NCBI GenBank assembly: GCA_023151115.1
Contig: JAKLJP010000018.1
Span: 1 to 64,000 of the forward strand
Direction: 5' to 3'
Origin: Anaerolineae bacterium
GTDB taxonomy: Bacteria > Chloroflexota > Anaerolineae > 4572-78 > J111
Length of the DNA: 64,000 nt
In this document: positions 51,351 through 60,165 of the stretch, in pieces
How the letters are laid out: each line of letters begins with the position of its first letter
Position numbering within the stretch: the stretch's first letter is position 1
Made by a program: the position numbers and the translations under genes
Notes under the pieces: model-generated
Told to the model about the DNA's origin: nothing
Databases searched by the model: none
Seen by the model: the letters and a program-made list of their open reading frames with translations, nothing else

Positions 51351-52991
51351 ATGACAAATCCAAAATCGCATGATCCTGTTTTGCTTGAATTGTTCAAAAA
51401 CCGCTTTGCCTCCATTGCCGAAGAGATGGGCATGGCCCTGCGGCGGACGGCCTACTCGCCCAACATCAAGGAACGGCTGGACTTTTCTTGCGCCCTCTTC
51501 GACGCCGCCGGACGCATGATTGCCCAGGCCGCCCACATTCCCGTTCACCTGGGGGCGATGCCGATTTCGGTGGCGACGGCGATTGAGCAAATCAATTTCA
51601 CTCCCGGCGATGTCGTCATCCTCAACGACCCTTTCCGCGGGGGGAGCCATTTGCCGGACATCACAATGATTAGTCCCATTTTCTTACCTACAGCAGGGGA
51701 GCAGGGGGGCAGAGGGGCAGGGGAGAAAAATTCTCCCCTGCCCCTCTGCCCCCCTGCTCCCCTGCTCCCCTTCGCCTTTGTCGCCAACCGCGCTCACCAC
51801 GCCGACGTCGGCGGCATGACGCCCGGCTCGATGCCGCTGTCGCAGGAGATTTTTCAGGAAGGGGTGATCATTCCGCCGCTCAAGCTGGTCGAGGCCGGGC
51901 AGATGAACCAGGGCCTGTTGAATCTGCTGCTGGCTAACGTGCGCACCCCCGAAGAACGGGCGGGCGATTTGCGGGCGCAACTGGCGGCCAATGCCAAAGG
52001 AGTCGAGCGGATGTTGGAACTGGTCGCCCAGCACGGCCAGACCGAGGTGAGCCAGTATATGGCCGGCCTGCTGGCCTACGCCGAGCGCATGACCCGCGCC
52101 CTCATCACAGAACTGCCCGACGGCCAGTACCAGTTTGAAGATTTTCTGGACGATGACGGTCTCGGCTCCGGGCCGGTCAAAATTGGCGTCACCATCACCC
52201 TACGCGGGGATGAGGCGGTGATAGATTTCAGCAGCAGCGCCGCCCAGGTAAGGGGCAGCGTCAATACCGTTTATGCCGTCACCCTTTCGGCGGTGCTGTA
52301 CGTGTTCCGTGCCCTGATTGGGCTGGATATTCCGGCCAACAGCGGCTGTCTGGCCCCACTGACCGTCATCGCCCCGGCAGGCACGGTGGTCAATGCTCGA
52401 CCGCCGGCGGCGGTAGCCGGCGGCAATGTCGAAACCTCGCAGCGAATTGTGGACGTGCTGCTGGGCGCGCTGGCCCAGGCCAGCCCGGAGCGCGTTCCGG
52501 CGGCAGCCCAGGGGACAATGAACAATCTGGTCATCGGTGGCTGGGATCCCGAACGGGGCAAATTTTACACCTACTACGAAACCATCGGTGGGGGGATGGG
52601 GGCGGGACCGCATACCCCCGGTGGGTCGGCCTTGCAATGCCACATGACCAACACCCTCAACACGCCCATCGAGGCCCTGGAATATGCCTACCCCTTTCTG
52701 ATGCGTCGCTACGAAATTCGGCGCGGTTCCGGCGGAGTAGGGCTTCGTCACGGCGGCGACGGCATTCGTCGGGAAGTCGAGCTGCTGCACGAGGCTCAGG
52801 TAACTCTGCTAACCGAGCGGCGGTGCCTGGCCCCTTTTGGCCTGGCCGGGGGTGAGGCAGGGCAGAGGGGGCGCAATACTTTGGTGCGGGCAGGTCAGGA
52901 AATCGAGCTGCCCGGCAAAACAAATTTGACCGCGCAAGCGGAAGATATCCTACGGATTGAGACGCCGGGAGGAGGAGGATGGGGAAGGTAG
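51351..52991 (+). CDS. hyuB: Hydantoinase B / 5-oxoprolinase-type subunit
   Basis: 546 residues. [57 protein letters not shown] and the C-terminal [16 protein letters not shown] are family hallmarks. Between NDPFRGG...ISP and [20 protein letters not shown] about 25 residues ([18 protein letters not shown] and onward) come from a perfect hairpin repeat; relatives run straight through here. The rest is complete, so the enzyme may still work. It forms a complex with HyuA. No transporter or regulator adjoins, so the substrate cannot be fixed. Confidence 0.9.
   Translation: MTNPKSHDPVLLELFKNRFASIAEEMGMALRRTAYSPNIKERLDFSCALFDAAGRMIAQAAHIPVHLGAMPISVATAIEQINFTPGDVVILNDPFRGGSHLPDITMISPIFLPTAGEQGGRGAGEKNSPLPLCPPAPLLPFAFVANRAHHADVGGMTPGSMPLSQEIFQEGVIIPPLKLVEAGQMNQGLLNLLLANVRTPEERAGDLRAQLAANAKGVERMLELVAQHGQTEVSQYMAGLLAYAERMTRALITELPDGQYQFEDFLDDDGLGSGPVKIGVTITLRGDEAVIDFSSSAAQVRGSVNTVYAVTLSAVLYVFRALIGLDIPANSGCLAPLTVIAPAGTVVNARPPAAVAGGNVETSQRIVDVLLGALAQASPERVPAAAQGTMNNLVIGGWDPERGKFYTYYETIGGGMGAGPHTPGGSALQCHMTNTLNTPIEALEYAYPFLMRRYEIRRGSGGVGLRHGGDGIRREVELLHEAQVTLLTERRCLAPFGLAGGEAGQRGRNTLVRAGQEIELPGKTNLTAQAEDILRIETPGGGGWGR
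51696..51762. repeat. Perfect 32-bp inverted repeat inside hyuB (GGGGAGCAGGGGGGCAG family)
   Basis: Arm GGGGAGCAGGGGGGCAGAGG continues to position 51727; after AAA the exact complement runs from 51731 to 51762. It would form a very stable hairpin in mRNA or DNA and is translated in frame. Confidence 0.95.
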
Positions 52992-53068
52992 GAAAATTTT
53001 ACATAAAAATTGACCGTTGAGGATAGTACGGTACAATTGTGTTAGACAACCTTTAAACCAACTTTTGA

Positions 53069-53650
53069 AAACACTATCCCAAGGCAGAATCTATTCGGTC
53101 ATTTGGTAGAGTTGATTTCGTGGTAGCTCAACGGGATAGGGTTGGAAAAACTATTGAGGATTTTGTAATTTTGGAAGTGATGGCAGTCAGCACGACCGGA
53201 ACAGGGCAAATCATCCGCTCAATGCTGGATGTATTGAACAACACCAACAACGCCAGCAAAAAGTATGGCATAAATTTTCGTCAAGTTATAAGCCGGTTGA
53301 TCGTACAGGGTCTTGTTAAAGCTGAGGCTTGCGAGGCGTGGCAAAAAAGTATGATTTGGGCCGTACAGGATGTTTTCTTTAATTATGTAGTGAAAACGAC
53401 AAAATTGAACCTTGAAAAGCTATCCGAAATACCAGACGAAAGTTATAAAAAATATCCGGTTATATTCCACGTTTACCAACACATGTTCAATGAGGCAACC
53501 AAAACGTACAACCTAAAGCTGTCAGCAGCCTATGGGGGTACAATTCAGGATGTAATGGGCATGTTGCAAGGTTCGAGCATACCCAAACTTGAAACTGTGC
53601 AAAAAGCTATTGAAATGCAAGTAATCAAAAACAATCTCATCATCCTATAA
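53069..53650 (+). pseudogene. 5'-truncated restriction-endonuclease-like gene
   Basis: The frame is open from 53069, after a TGA at 53066; the first start-like codon is GTG at 53120 (176 residues), but conserved-looking sequence begins earlier: AESIRSFGRVDFVVAQRD, then VILEVMAVSTTGTGQIIRSM. A D followed at about 20 residues by E-x-M/Q and TTGTG resembles the core of some PD-(D/E)xK endonucleases, and YGINFRQVISRLIVQGL follows. It converges on a DNA methyltransferase and overlaps it by 6 nt. The N-terminal part such enzymes need is missing, so it is probably a remnant. No firm family match can be claimed; the region is AT-rich. Confidence 0.5.
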
Positions 53651-54934
53651 CCTTTGCAAAACTACGGAACATTCTTTCAGTTGGTAATCATGGGAGGACG
53701 TTTTTCGGGTGCGATGAACGATGATCTCTTCGAGGGCAAAACCGGCCCTTTGGCCTAACTCGGCCGTTATATCTGGAACCGGCACTAAAACACCGCTATG
53801 AGCCGATTCGCCGGTAACGATAACATATCTTGCGCCGGGTTTAAGCATACCCTTGACATTTTGCAACATTCTTAGGATGCCTCCAAAATACTGAGCGGTC
53901 ATGAAGGGGTAATCCCACCCCCAAACTTTGTCTTTATGTACTTCTCGCAGCGCCAGGATAATTTTTTGGATACTGTCTATTTGTTCAACTAACTTATGAT
54001 CTTTGACATCTTTGTACATTGCTTTAGCATCACAAATAACCATAGCCTTGCGGAGCGAGCGGAGATCAAGCATATTTTCAACAAAATCCAGAAAAAAAAG
54101 TTCCATCCTGGTTTGCATGGTGTAATCTAAATTATTTAGATAAGGGGGCGAGGTTATAGCTAAATCTGCGGGTAACAGCGAGTGATCAGAAATATCTACC
54201 GAGCGATTATCCCCCTCTATAATCTCAACGGTTCCCCACTTCTCATGACTGTTTGGGATTTTGAGCAAATCCGCTAACATTTTCTCCAACTTCTTCTGGA
54301 ATAGTTCAAAAACAGGTGCATCTTCTTTGTATTTGCTAGAGCCAAAAGCATGCGGAGATAACTTCATATTTGAAACTTCGCGCAGGTTGGCTGTCAAAGC
54401 TAACAAACAAAAATCTCGATGATCAGAATTGGCTATTTCGTTAATGAGCAATTTAATGGTCAAAACTTTATTAGCTACTTTTGGGCTAATCCATTTGTCT
54501 ATTCTGGGCATATCTGGTTTGAGGTGACTCAGGTCAGCAGTCTCGTTGAAGATCTTTGCTTTGACTCGCGGCAAAAGTTGAGCTATATCTTGTTGGAGCT
54601 TAGAAAGATCGTAATTCCACCTAACCTTTATCCGGCTGGCAAAACAGAGAAATGGATTGATTTCGATACCGACCCCATTTATTCCGTGCAGCTTGGCCGC
54701 GAGCACGGTAGTGCCCGTTCCCGAAAATGGATCCAAAACCGTTTGATCCGGTTGTAGCCCATATTTTTGAATCGCTTCACCAACCAGAGGGGCAGAAAAG
54801 GCTTCCGGCATTAAATACCAGTCAAAAAAAGCCAGGTTAGAGTTTGGCGTGGCAGTAGTCGCCATTTTATGCTCTTTTGAGACACTTGTAACCGAAGGAA
54901 TTAATTCTAATTGAGTTATCCTGGCTGGATACAT
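53645..54934 (-). CDS. DNA methyltransferase, m4C/m6A type
   Basis: 429 residues from the ATG at 54934 (GTAAGGA upstream; a GTG two codons earlier is possible). SAM motif QTVLDPFSGTGTTVLAAKLH near residue 70 and catalytic motif LAITSPPYLNNLDY near 263. The order SAM-motif, long spacer, SPPY is like alpha-type amino-methylases. SPPY is more common in N4-cytosine enzymes. C-terminus: KPGARYVIVTGESAHSG. AT-rich like its partner, so probably acquired. It now likely acts as an orphan, because the neighbouring nuclease is truncated. Confidence 0.85.
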   Translation of the reverse strand: MYPARITQLELIPSVTSVSKEHKMATTATPNSNLAFFDWYLMPEAFSAPLVGEAIQKYGLQPDQTVLDPFSGTGTTVLAAKLHGINGVGIEINPFLCFASRIKVRWNYDLSKLQQDIAQLLPRVKAKIFNETADLSHLKPDMPRIDKWISPKVANKVLTIKLLINEIANSDHRDFCLLALTANLREVSNMKLSPHAFGSSKYKEDAPVFELFQKKLEKMLADLLKIPNSHEKWGTVEIIEGDNRSVDISDHSLLPADLAITSPPYLNNLDYTMQTRMELFFLDFVENMLDLRSLRKAMVICDAKAMYKDVKDHKLVEQIDSIQKIILALREVHKDKVWGWDYPFMTAQYFGGILRMLQNVKGMLKPGARYVIVTGESAHSGVLVPVPDITAELGQRAGFALEEIIVHRTRKTSSHDYQLKECSVVLQRL

Positions 54935-55001
54935 TTCCACACATCCTTACAAGTGGGGTTTCTTGGGTAACTCAATTTAGCACACTTGTTCAGGATTGTC
55001 A

Positions 55002-56045
55002 ATGCCTTTTCTCCAGGTTAACCAGGTTTCTAAATCTTATGACACCATCCCAGCCCTCACCGATGTCAGCTTGACCCTTGACGAAGGGCAAATTTTGTGC
55101 CTCTTGGGTCCATCCGGTTGCGGCAAGACAACCTTACTGCGGCTCATCGCCGGATTGGAAACGCCGGACAGCGGCGCTGTTTTCTTTGAAGGTCGGGAGA
55201 TAAACAACGTTCCGCCCCATCAGCGCGGATTTGGCCTGATGTTTCAAGAGTTTGCCCTTTTTCCTCATAAAAATGTCGGCCAGAATGTGGCTTTTGGCTT
55301 GCAGCACTGGCCGCGCGTCGAGGAAAGACGGGCCAGAGTACAGGAAATGCTGGCCCTCGTCGGTCTGACCGGCTTCGGCGGGCGCGATGTGAACAGCTTG
55401 TCCGGCGGCGAGCGCCAGCGGGTGGCCCTGGCCCGCAGCCTGGCCCCCGGCCCGCGCCTGCTGATGCTGGATGAACCGCTGGGGGCGTTGGATCGCGCCC
55501 TGCGCGAACGGCTGATGCTGGAAATCCGCCAGATTCTCAAAGGGTTGGGGCTGACAGCCATCTACGTGACCCACGATCAAACCGAAGCCTTCGCCGTAGC
55601 CGACCGGGTGGCAGTGATGAACCGAGGCCAAATCGAGCAGGACGACTCACCGGAGAAGGTTTATTATCAGCCGGCCACGCCGTTTGTAGCCCAATTTTTG
55701 GGTTTCACCAACCTACTTCCTGGACAAGTTAGTGCAGGCGGCCAGGTTGAAACGCTGTGGGGTGAGTGGTTCATCCCGCAGGCTCAACAGTATCCCGCTG
55801 GAACCAGGGTGACGATACTTATTCGCCCGGAAGCAGCTTCATTGGAGTCCAACGGCAGTATTGGGCTTGAGGGAGAATTAATAACCTCGCTCTTTCGGGG
55901 CCGGTTTTATCAAATCACCCTGTCGGCGGCAGGTCAATTGCTGACATTTGAGATGCCGCCCAGTGACTTGCCGGCTGTCGGCAGCAGGGTGAAATTGTGG
56001 CTTGATCTAACAAAGATTTCACTCTTTACGGAAACTTATAAATAG
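55002..56045 (+). CDS. ABC transporter ATP-binding protein with TOBE domain (iron/thiamine/sulfate import type)
   Basis: 347 residues. Walker A LLGPSGCGKTTLLRLIAGLE, Q-loop LMFQEFALFPH, signature NSLSGGERQRVALARS, Walker B RLLMLDEPLGALD, H-loop YVTHDQTEA. C-terminal TOBE part from about 240. The start ATG at 55002 has CAGGA six bases before it. It belongs to the importer group that includes FbpC, PotA and ThiQ, but no permease or binding-protein gene adjoins; it is an orphan here. It begins the GC-rich region after the methylase locus. Confidence 0.88.
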   Translation: MPFLQVNQVSKSYDTIPALTDVSLTLDEGQILCLLGPSGCGKTTLLRLIAGLETPDSGAVFFEGREINNVPPHQRGFGLMFQEFALFPHKNVGQNVAFGLQHWPRVEERRARVQEMLALVGLTGFGGRDVNSLSGGERQRVALARSLAPGPRLLMLDEPLGALDRALRERLMLEIRQILKGLGLTAIYVTHDQTEAFAVADRVAVMNRGQIEQDDSPEKVYYQPATPFVAQFLGFTNLLPGQVSAGGQVETLWGEWFIPQAQQYPAGTRVTILIRPEAASLESNGSIGLEGELITSLFRGRFYQITLSAAGQLLTFEMPPSDLPAVGSRVKLWLDLTKISLFTETYK

Positions 56046-56107
56046 GGAGATTAGAGATTAGAGATTGGAGATTCCGGGCTGATAATCTCTAATCTCCAAT
56101 CTCCTCC
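56045..56107. repeat. GGAGATT/AGAGATT-word hairpin repeat
   Basis: GGGAGATTAGAGATTAGAGA is mirrored by AATCTCTAATCTCCAATCTC. Lies exactly between two convergent stops, as at 23745-23782. Confidence 0.88.
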
Positions 56108-56820
56108 TATGAAATCAGCGAGAAGGGATTGAAGTTAGTCTCGCGGTCGTAGTAATCTTCCTGCTCGGCTTGCTTCAAAAAGCCAACAAAGGCATAGGTG
56201 ACCGGGGTAAATAGCACCTCGATGCTCACTTTGAAAATGTAATTGGCTGTAATCAAGCTGAGCGCAATCTCCCAGGGAAAGACGCCAATCACAACAGCGA
56301 TGAGCACAAAGGCAACGGTATCAATCCCTTCCCCCACCAGCGTGCTGCCGATGGTGCGTGCCCACAGCCAGCGTCCTCTGGTCGCCACCTTCATCTTAGC
56401 CAGCACAAAACTGTTGCTAAACTCCCCGGCAAAATAAGCCGCCAGACTGGCTATAACAATCCCGCCGGAGGCCACGCCGCCCAAAATGGCCTCGTAAGCG
56501 GCCTGTCCGGCATACTCCTGCCAGGTGCGTTCGCCCGGCATCAAGCTGACCAACCACAATGTCAGCGACATCAACCCGGCCGCCCCAAAACCGGCCCAAA
56601 TAACCCGGCGCGATTTTTTATAACCATAGACCTCCGTTAAAATGTCGCCAAAAATATAGCTGACCGGGAAAAGGAGCGTCCCGGCATCAAAGGCCAGCGG
56701 CAGCCCCCCCAAACTGACGCCCCAATCTACAATTTTGGCCGCCGAAGCAATATTGCTAATCAGCAGCACGGCCACAAAAAAGGCCATGATAAAATCGTAA
56801 TATTTGTAAGTATGGGTCAT
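56107..56820 (-). CDS. Queuosine-precursor transporter (YhhQ/VUT family)
   Basis: 237 residues, six spans: YYDFIMAFFVAVLLISNIAS opens, FDAGTLLFPVSYIFGDILTE and VYGYKKSRRVIWAGF are the family signature, and GSTLVGEGIDTVAFVLIAV follows. It imports a queuosine precursor (preQ0/preQ1 or queuine type). No other queuosine gene is in the window, which fits salvage. No preQ1 riboswitch could be found in the short leader, where a hairpin repeat lies instead. Ribosome site weak. Confidence 0.9.
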   Translation of the reverse strand: MTHTYKYYDFIMAFFVAVLLISNIASAAKIVDWGVSLGGLPLAFDAGTLLFPVSYIFGDILTEVYGYKKSRRVIWAGFGAAGLMSLTLWLVSLMPGERTWQEYAGQAAYEAILGGVASGGIVIASLAAYFAGEFSNSFVLAKMKVATRGRWLWARTIGSTLVGEGIDTVAFVLIAVVIGVFPWEIALSLITANYIFKVSIEVLFTPVTYAFVGFLKQAEQEDYYDRETNFNPFSLIS

Positions 56821-56850
56821 AAGCTTAGGAATTTTTACACCTCTTTCAGG

Positions 56851-56897
56851 ATTACGTGATGCGTGATGCGTAAAAAGTCACGTATCACGCATTACGC
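56851..56897. repeat. ACGTGATGCGTGAT-word hairpin repeat
   Basis: ATTACGTGATGCGTGATGCG and TCACGTATCACGCATTACG pair; it occupies the divergent gap between the transporter and the PPC gene. Confidence 0.88.
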
Positions 56898-56933
56898 CCG
56901 ACCGCTTACAACAATAGTAGAAGGAGTCCAATT

Positions 56934-57329
56934 ATGCAACTTTTTGCTATTCGCCTGCGCCCCGGCCAGGATGTAGGACTTGAACTGAGCCGCTTTGTGC
57001 GCGAGAACGGCTTGCGGGCCGGCTTTATCCTGACCTGCGTGGGCAGCTTGCGCCAGGCAGCTTTGCGGCTGGCCAACAAAGCAGAGACAACGCTGTACGA
57101 AGACAAATTTGAAATTGTCTCGCTGGTCGGCACGCTCGACGCCGAGGGCTATCACCTGCATCTGTCGCTCTCAGATGGAGAGGGGCGGACCATCGGCGGT
57201 CATTTGATGGAAGGCTGCCTGGTCTACACCACCGCCGAAATCGTCATCGGCGAGGCCGATGCGTTGGTTTTTTCTCGTCCCTTCGATCCTGAGACCGGTT
57301 ATCCCGAACTCGAAGTGAGCCAAAGGTGA
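56934..57329 (+). CDS. PPC/DUF296-domain protein
   Basis: 131 residues, all one PPC domain: FAIRLRPGQDVGLELSRFVR, GFILTCVGSLRQAALRLAN, then HLHLSLSDGEGRTIGGHLME. The His/Gly residues match the possible metal site of the bacterial members, which form trimers. In bacteria the function is unclear; some are annotated as DNA-binding. Good ribosome site (GAAGGAG). Stand-alone gene enclosed by repeats on both sides. Confidence 0.9.
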   Translation: MQLFAIRLRPGQDVGLELSRFVRENGLRAGFILTCVGSLRQAALRLANKAETTLYEDKFEIVSLVGTLDAEGYHLHLSLSDGEGRTIGGHLMEGCLVYTTAEIVIGEADALVFSRPFDPETGYPELEVSQR

Positions 57330-57330
57330 G

Positions 57331-57412
57331 GAGGAGGATTGGAAGGTTGGAAGGTTGGAAGGCTGAAGGCGGGTAAATTTAACCAATCTTCCAGCCTTCC
57401 AACCTTCCCTTC
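57331..57412. repeat. GGAAGGTT-word hairpin repeat
   Basis: GGATTGGAAGGTTGGAAGGT is mirrored by ATCTTCCAGCCTTCCAACCT. It starts right after the PPC gene stop. Confidence 0.88.
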
Positions 57413-57493
57413 AGAATTGCTGGACATCCGGGCCAATTAGTGTTAAAATGCGCTCCTTCATTTTGACAGAATTAATTTAGATGGGGAGCAGGT

Positions 57494-58450
57494 ATGGCGA
57501 ACAACGTCAAACGCATTATCCTTGATACCGATCCGGGCATTGACGATGCTTTGGCCATTCTGCTGGCGTTGGCTTCACCTGAACTAAACCTGGAAGCGCT
57601 GACGGTGACGATGGGCAACTGCGCCACGCCACAAGGGGTTAGCAATGCCCTGAGTGTGCTGGAATTGGCCGGCGCGACGCATATCCCGGTTGCGCCGGGG
57701 CTGGATAGACCGCTCATCCAACCCCTGTTGACCGCCCCCGAAACGCACGGCAACACCGGCCTGGGTTATGCCCAGCTTCCAGCGCCCCGTCAACATGCCA
57801 CCCACCAGCACGCCGTAGACCTGCTCATCGAGCGAATCATGGCCGCCCCCGGTGAGATCACCCTGGTAGCAGTTGCTCCGCTGACCAACCTGGCCCTGGC
57901 AATTCGCCGCGAGCCGGCGATTGTGGAGGCCGTGCATGAGGTCATCATTATGGGCGGGGCTATCCGGCATGAGGGCAATACCACGCCGCTGGCCGAGTTC
58001 AATGTATATGTGGACCCCCACGCCGCGCATATCGTCTATCATTCCGGCCTGCCCATCACCCTCGTTCCGCTCGATGTGACCTATCAATGTGTTTTAACCC
58101 AGGCCGATGTGGACCGCCTGCTGGCGATTGATTCGCCCATCACCCGCTTTGTGGCCGACTCGACCCGTTTTTATATGGAATTTCACGACGAGTATCAGGG
58201 CATCGAGGGCTGCGTTATCAATGACCCGTTGGCCCTGGCTTTAACCTTTGCCCCAGACCTGGTGGAAACCCGTCCGCTGCACGTGACGGTAGATATCCAC
58301 AGTCCCCTCTCCCTGGGCAAAACGATGGCCGATTTTTATGAGATGTGGGCCAAGCCGCCTAATATGCAAGTTGCGCTCAATGCGCAGCCGCGCCGATTCA
58401 TTGAGTTATTTTTGGAGCGGATTGAGAATTTGGCCCGCCGGCTACGTTAA
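57494..58450 (+). CDS. Nucleoside hydrolase (IUNH family)
   Basis: 318 residues. The calcium-binding start ILDTDPGIDDALAILLALAS is diagnostic; VAVAPLTNLALAIR, IIMGGAIRHEGNTTPLAEFN and the late EGCVINDPLALAL complete the site. It splits ribonucleosides into base and ribose. ATG after GGGGAGCAGG. It stands at the head of an ECF transporter gene set on the same strand (98 bp to the S component), so the two probably serve one purpose: import and cleavage, or salvage of the base. The nucleoside cannot be chosen from sequence. Confidence 0.92.
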   Translation: MANNVKRIILDTDPGIDDALAILLALASPELNLEALTVTMGNCATPQGVSNALSVLELAGATHIPVAPGLDRPLIQPLLTAPETHGNTGLGYAQLPAPRQHATHQHAVDLLIERIMAAPGEITLVAVAPLTNLALAIRREPAIVEAVHEVIIMGGAIRHEGNTTPLAEFNVYVDPHAAHIVYHSGLPITLVPLDVTYQCVLTQADVDRLLAIDSPITRFVADSTRFYMEFHDEYQGIEGCVINDPLALALTFAPDLVETRPLHVTVDIHSPLSLGKTMADFYEMWAKPPNMQVALNAQPRRFIELFLERIENLARRLR

Positions 58451-58548
58451 AAGTAAAAATTGGCGTTATTTGTTCATTGGGTGTATTCTTTCGACAAGAA
58501 AGTGTCAATTTAACACTATCAAATCAAATTATTGAAAGGGGATAAACT

Positions 58549-59145
58549 ATGAGCGTTGCAGCACAACTAAAAAGAGATTTCAGTACCATGACTTTGGTTC
58601 TGATTCCGGTGGCGATTGCGATTAATATCGTCATTGGTCAAATTGTGGTTTTGCTCAAATTGCCGGTCTATCTGGACTCCATTGGCACTGTTCTGGTGGC
58701 AGTGCTGGCCGGGCCGTGGGCCGGGGCGCTCACCGGCACGCTGTCGAACATTATTTGGGGCCTTTTAATTGACCCCGGCGCTTTTCCCTGGTTTCCGGTG
58801 GCGGCGGCCATTGGCCTGGTGGCCGGTATCTGCGCCAACTTTGGCTTGTTTAAGAGTTGGTGGAAAGTTATCATTACCGGCTTCCTGGTTGCTCTGGCCG
58901 CAGTCATTGTCGGTACGCCGATTGGAGTTTATTTGTTTGGCGGTATCACCAGCAGTGGCACTACTTTTCTTACCGCGTATCTGCTTGCCACCGGTCAGGG
59001 TTTGGTCGAATCAGTCTTGACCACCAACTTTCTGTTCGAGCCGCTGGACAAAATCATCACCTGTCTGCTGGCCTGGTTAATTATTCGGGGTTTATCGGTA
59101 CGTTATATCTCTCGCTTTTCCCGCTCCGATAACGTCAACGCTTGA
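58549..59145 (+). CDS. ECF transporter substrate-binding (S) component
   Basis: 198 residues, six hydrophobic segments: TLVLIPVAIAINIVIGQIVV, LPVYLDSIGTVLVAVLAGPW, AGALTGTLSNIIWGLLIDP. The LPVYLDSIGT stretch and the Gly-rich third helix are typical of S components of the HmpT/ThiW-like group. The nucleoside hydrolase before it and the T, A1, A2 genes after it make this a dedicated transporter; a nucleoside, base or thiamine-type vitamin is plausible. ATG after GAAAGGGGA. Confidence 0.85.
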   Translation: MSVAAQLKRDFSTMTLVLIPVAIAINIVIGQIVVLLKLPVYLDSIGTVLVAVLAGPWAGALTGTLSNIIWGLLIDPGAFPWFPVAAAIGLVAGICANFGLFKSWWKVIITGFLVALAAVIVGTPIGVYLFGGITSSGTTFLTAYLLATGQGLVESVLTTNFLFEPLDKIITCLLAWLIIRGLSVRYISRFSRSDNVNA

Positions 59146-59153
59146 ACCAAAAT

Positions 59154-59250
59154 AGGAACCAGGGGAACCAAGTAAACATCTAAAATTTACTTCCCGTTTA
59201 AGTTCCTACGAGTTCCCAGGGAACTCGTAGGAACTTGGAGGAACTTATTT
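59154..59250. repeat. GGAACC-word repeat holding a perfect 37-bp palindrome
   Basis: Within the gap, AAGTTCCTACGAGTTCCC at 59200 and its exact complement ending at 59236 pair around one base. Flanking GGAACCAGGGGAACC and TTGGAGGAACTT are related words (compare 22832-22897). Confidence 0.88.
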
Positions 59251-59290
59251 TGGACAATCACTCAGTTCCTTCTTGTTTGGAGATTCCCTG

Positions 59291-60067
59291 TTGCAAGATA
59301 AACTCAGCTTTTACATTCACCGCGACAGCCCGCTCCACCGGCTCAACCCGCTGACCAAGCTGACCCTCACCTTCAGCCTGATTCTGATGGGCTTTCTGGC
59401 CCCCGGCTATTGGACGGCGACCTTTATTTTCCTGGTAGTCTTGCTGCCGTTCAGCGTGTGGGGCAAAATTAGCCCCGAATTTACCCGCACCACCTTTCGC
59501 CTGATTCTGCCGCTGACCCTTTTTTTGTTTGGCATGCAAAGCTTATTCTATCCTGGCGGCAAAACGGTGCTGTTTAGTTTCTGGATTTTCTCGGTCAAGC
59601 TGGAAGGAGTGCAGTTTGCCTACCTCACCGCCAGCCGGATTATGAACATGGTCGGCTCATTTCTGCTCTTGCTGCTCAGCACCCACCCCAGCACCTTGAT
59701 GACCGCTCTGACCCAGCGCGGCTTACCGCCTTCGTTCACCTACATCATTGTCAGTACCCTGCAAATTCTGCCGCAAATGCGTAACAAGGCCAATACCATT
59801 ATTGACGCCCAACGCTCGCGCGGTCTGGAAACTCAGGGCAGTTTGCGCCGGCGCTTTGGCGCGCTCCTGCCGCTGGTCGGGCCGCTGGTGTTTGGCTCGC
59901 TGGTGGATGTGGAAGAACGAGCCATCGCCCTGGAAGCGCGCGCCTTCAAAGCCAAACGCACTAAAACCAGTCTCCTTTTAATTCCCGACTCGCCCGCCCA
60001 GAGCGGCTTCCGCCTGGGCCTGATCGCTCTGACCATGCTGGCGATTGGATCAAGACTATGGTTCTAA
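59291..60067 (+). CDS. ecfT: ECF transporter transmembrane (T) component
   Basis: 258 residues from a TTG at 59291; GGAG eight bases upstream decides this over the TTG at 59273. LSFYIHRDSPLHRLNPLTKL starts the family; the ATPase-coupling helices contain AQRSRGLETQG and EERAIALEARAF, the two Ala-Arg-type motifs. About five membrane spans. It couples ATP hydrolysis by EcfA1/A2 to the S component. A 37-bp palindrome between S and T genes could weaken or tune read-through. Confidence 0.9.
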   Translation: MQDKLSFYIHRDSPLHRLNPLTKLTLTFSLILMGFLAPGYWTATFIFLVVLLPFSVWGKISPEFTRTTFRLILPLTLFLFGMQSLFYPGGKTVLFSFWIFSVKLEGVQFAYLTASRIMNMVGSFLLLLLSTHPSTLMTALTQRGLPPSFTYIIVSTLQILPQMRNKANTIIDAQRSRGLETQGSLRRRFGALLPLVGPLVFGSLVDVEERAIALEARAFKAKRTKTSLLLIPDSPAQSGFRLGLIALTMLAIGSRLWF

Positions 60068-60084
60068 TGGCCTGGATACTAATG

Positions 60085-60147
60085 GGGGAAGGTTGGAAGG
60101 TTGGAAGGTTGGAAATTTACCAGCCTTCCAGTCTTCCATTCCTCCAT
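60085..60147. repeat. GGAAGGTT-word hairpin repeat
   Basis: GGAAGGTTGGAAGGTTGGAA and CAGCCTTCCAGTCTTCC pair across ATTTAC. It separates ecfT and ecfA1. Confidence 0.88.
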
Positions 60148-60165
60148 TCTTCCTCTTGAGGTTTC

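Noticed and set aside
56821..56933. Possible preQ1 riboswitch before the queuosine-precursor transporter
   Set aside because: The leader is short and mostly a GCGTGAT-word hairpin; no preQ1 aptamer core could be found.
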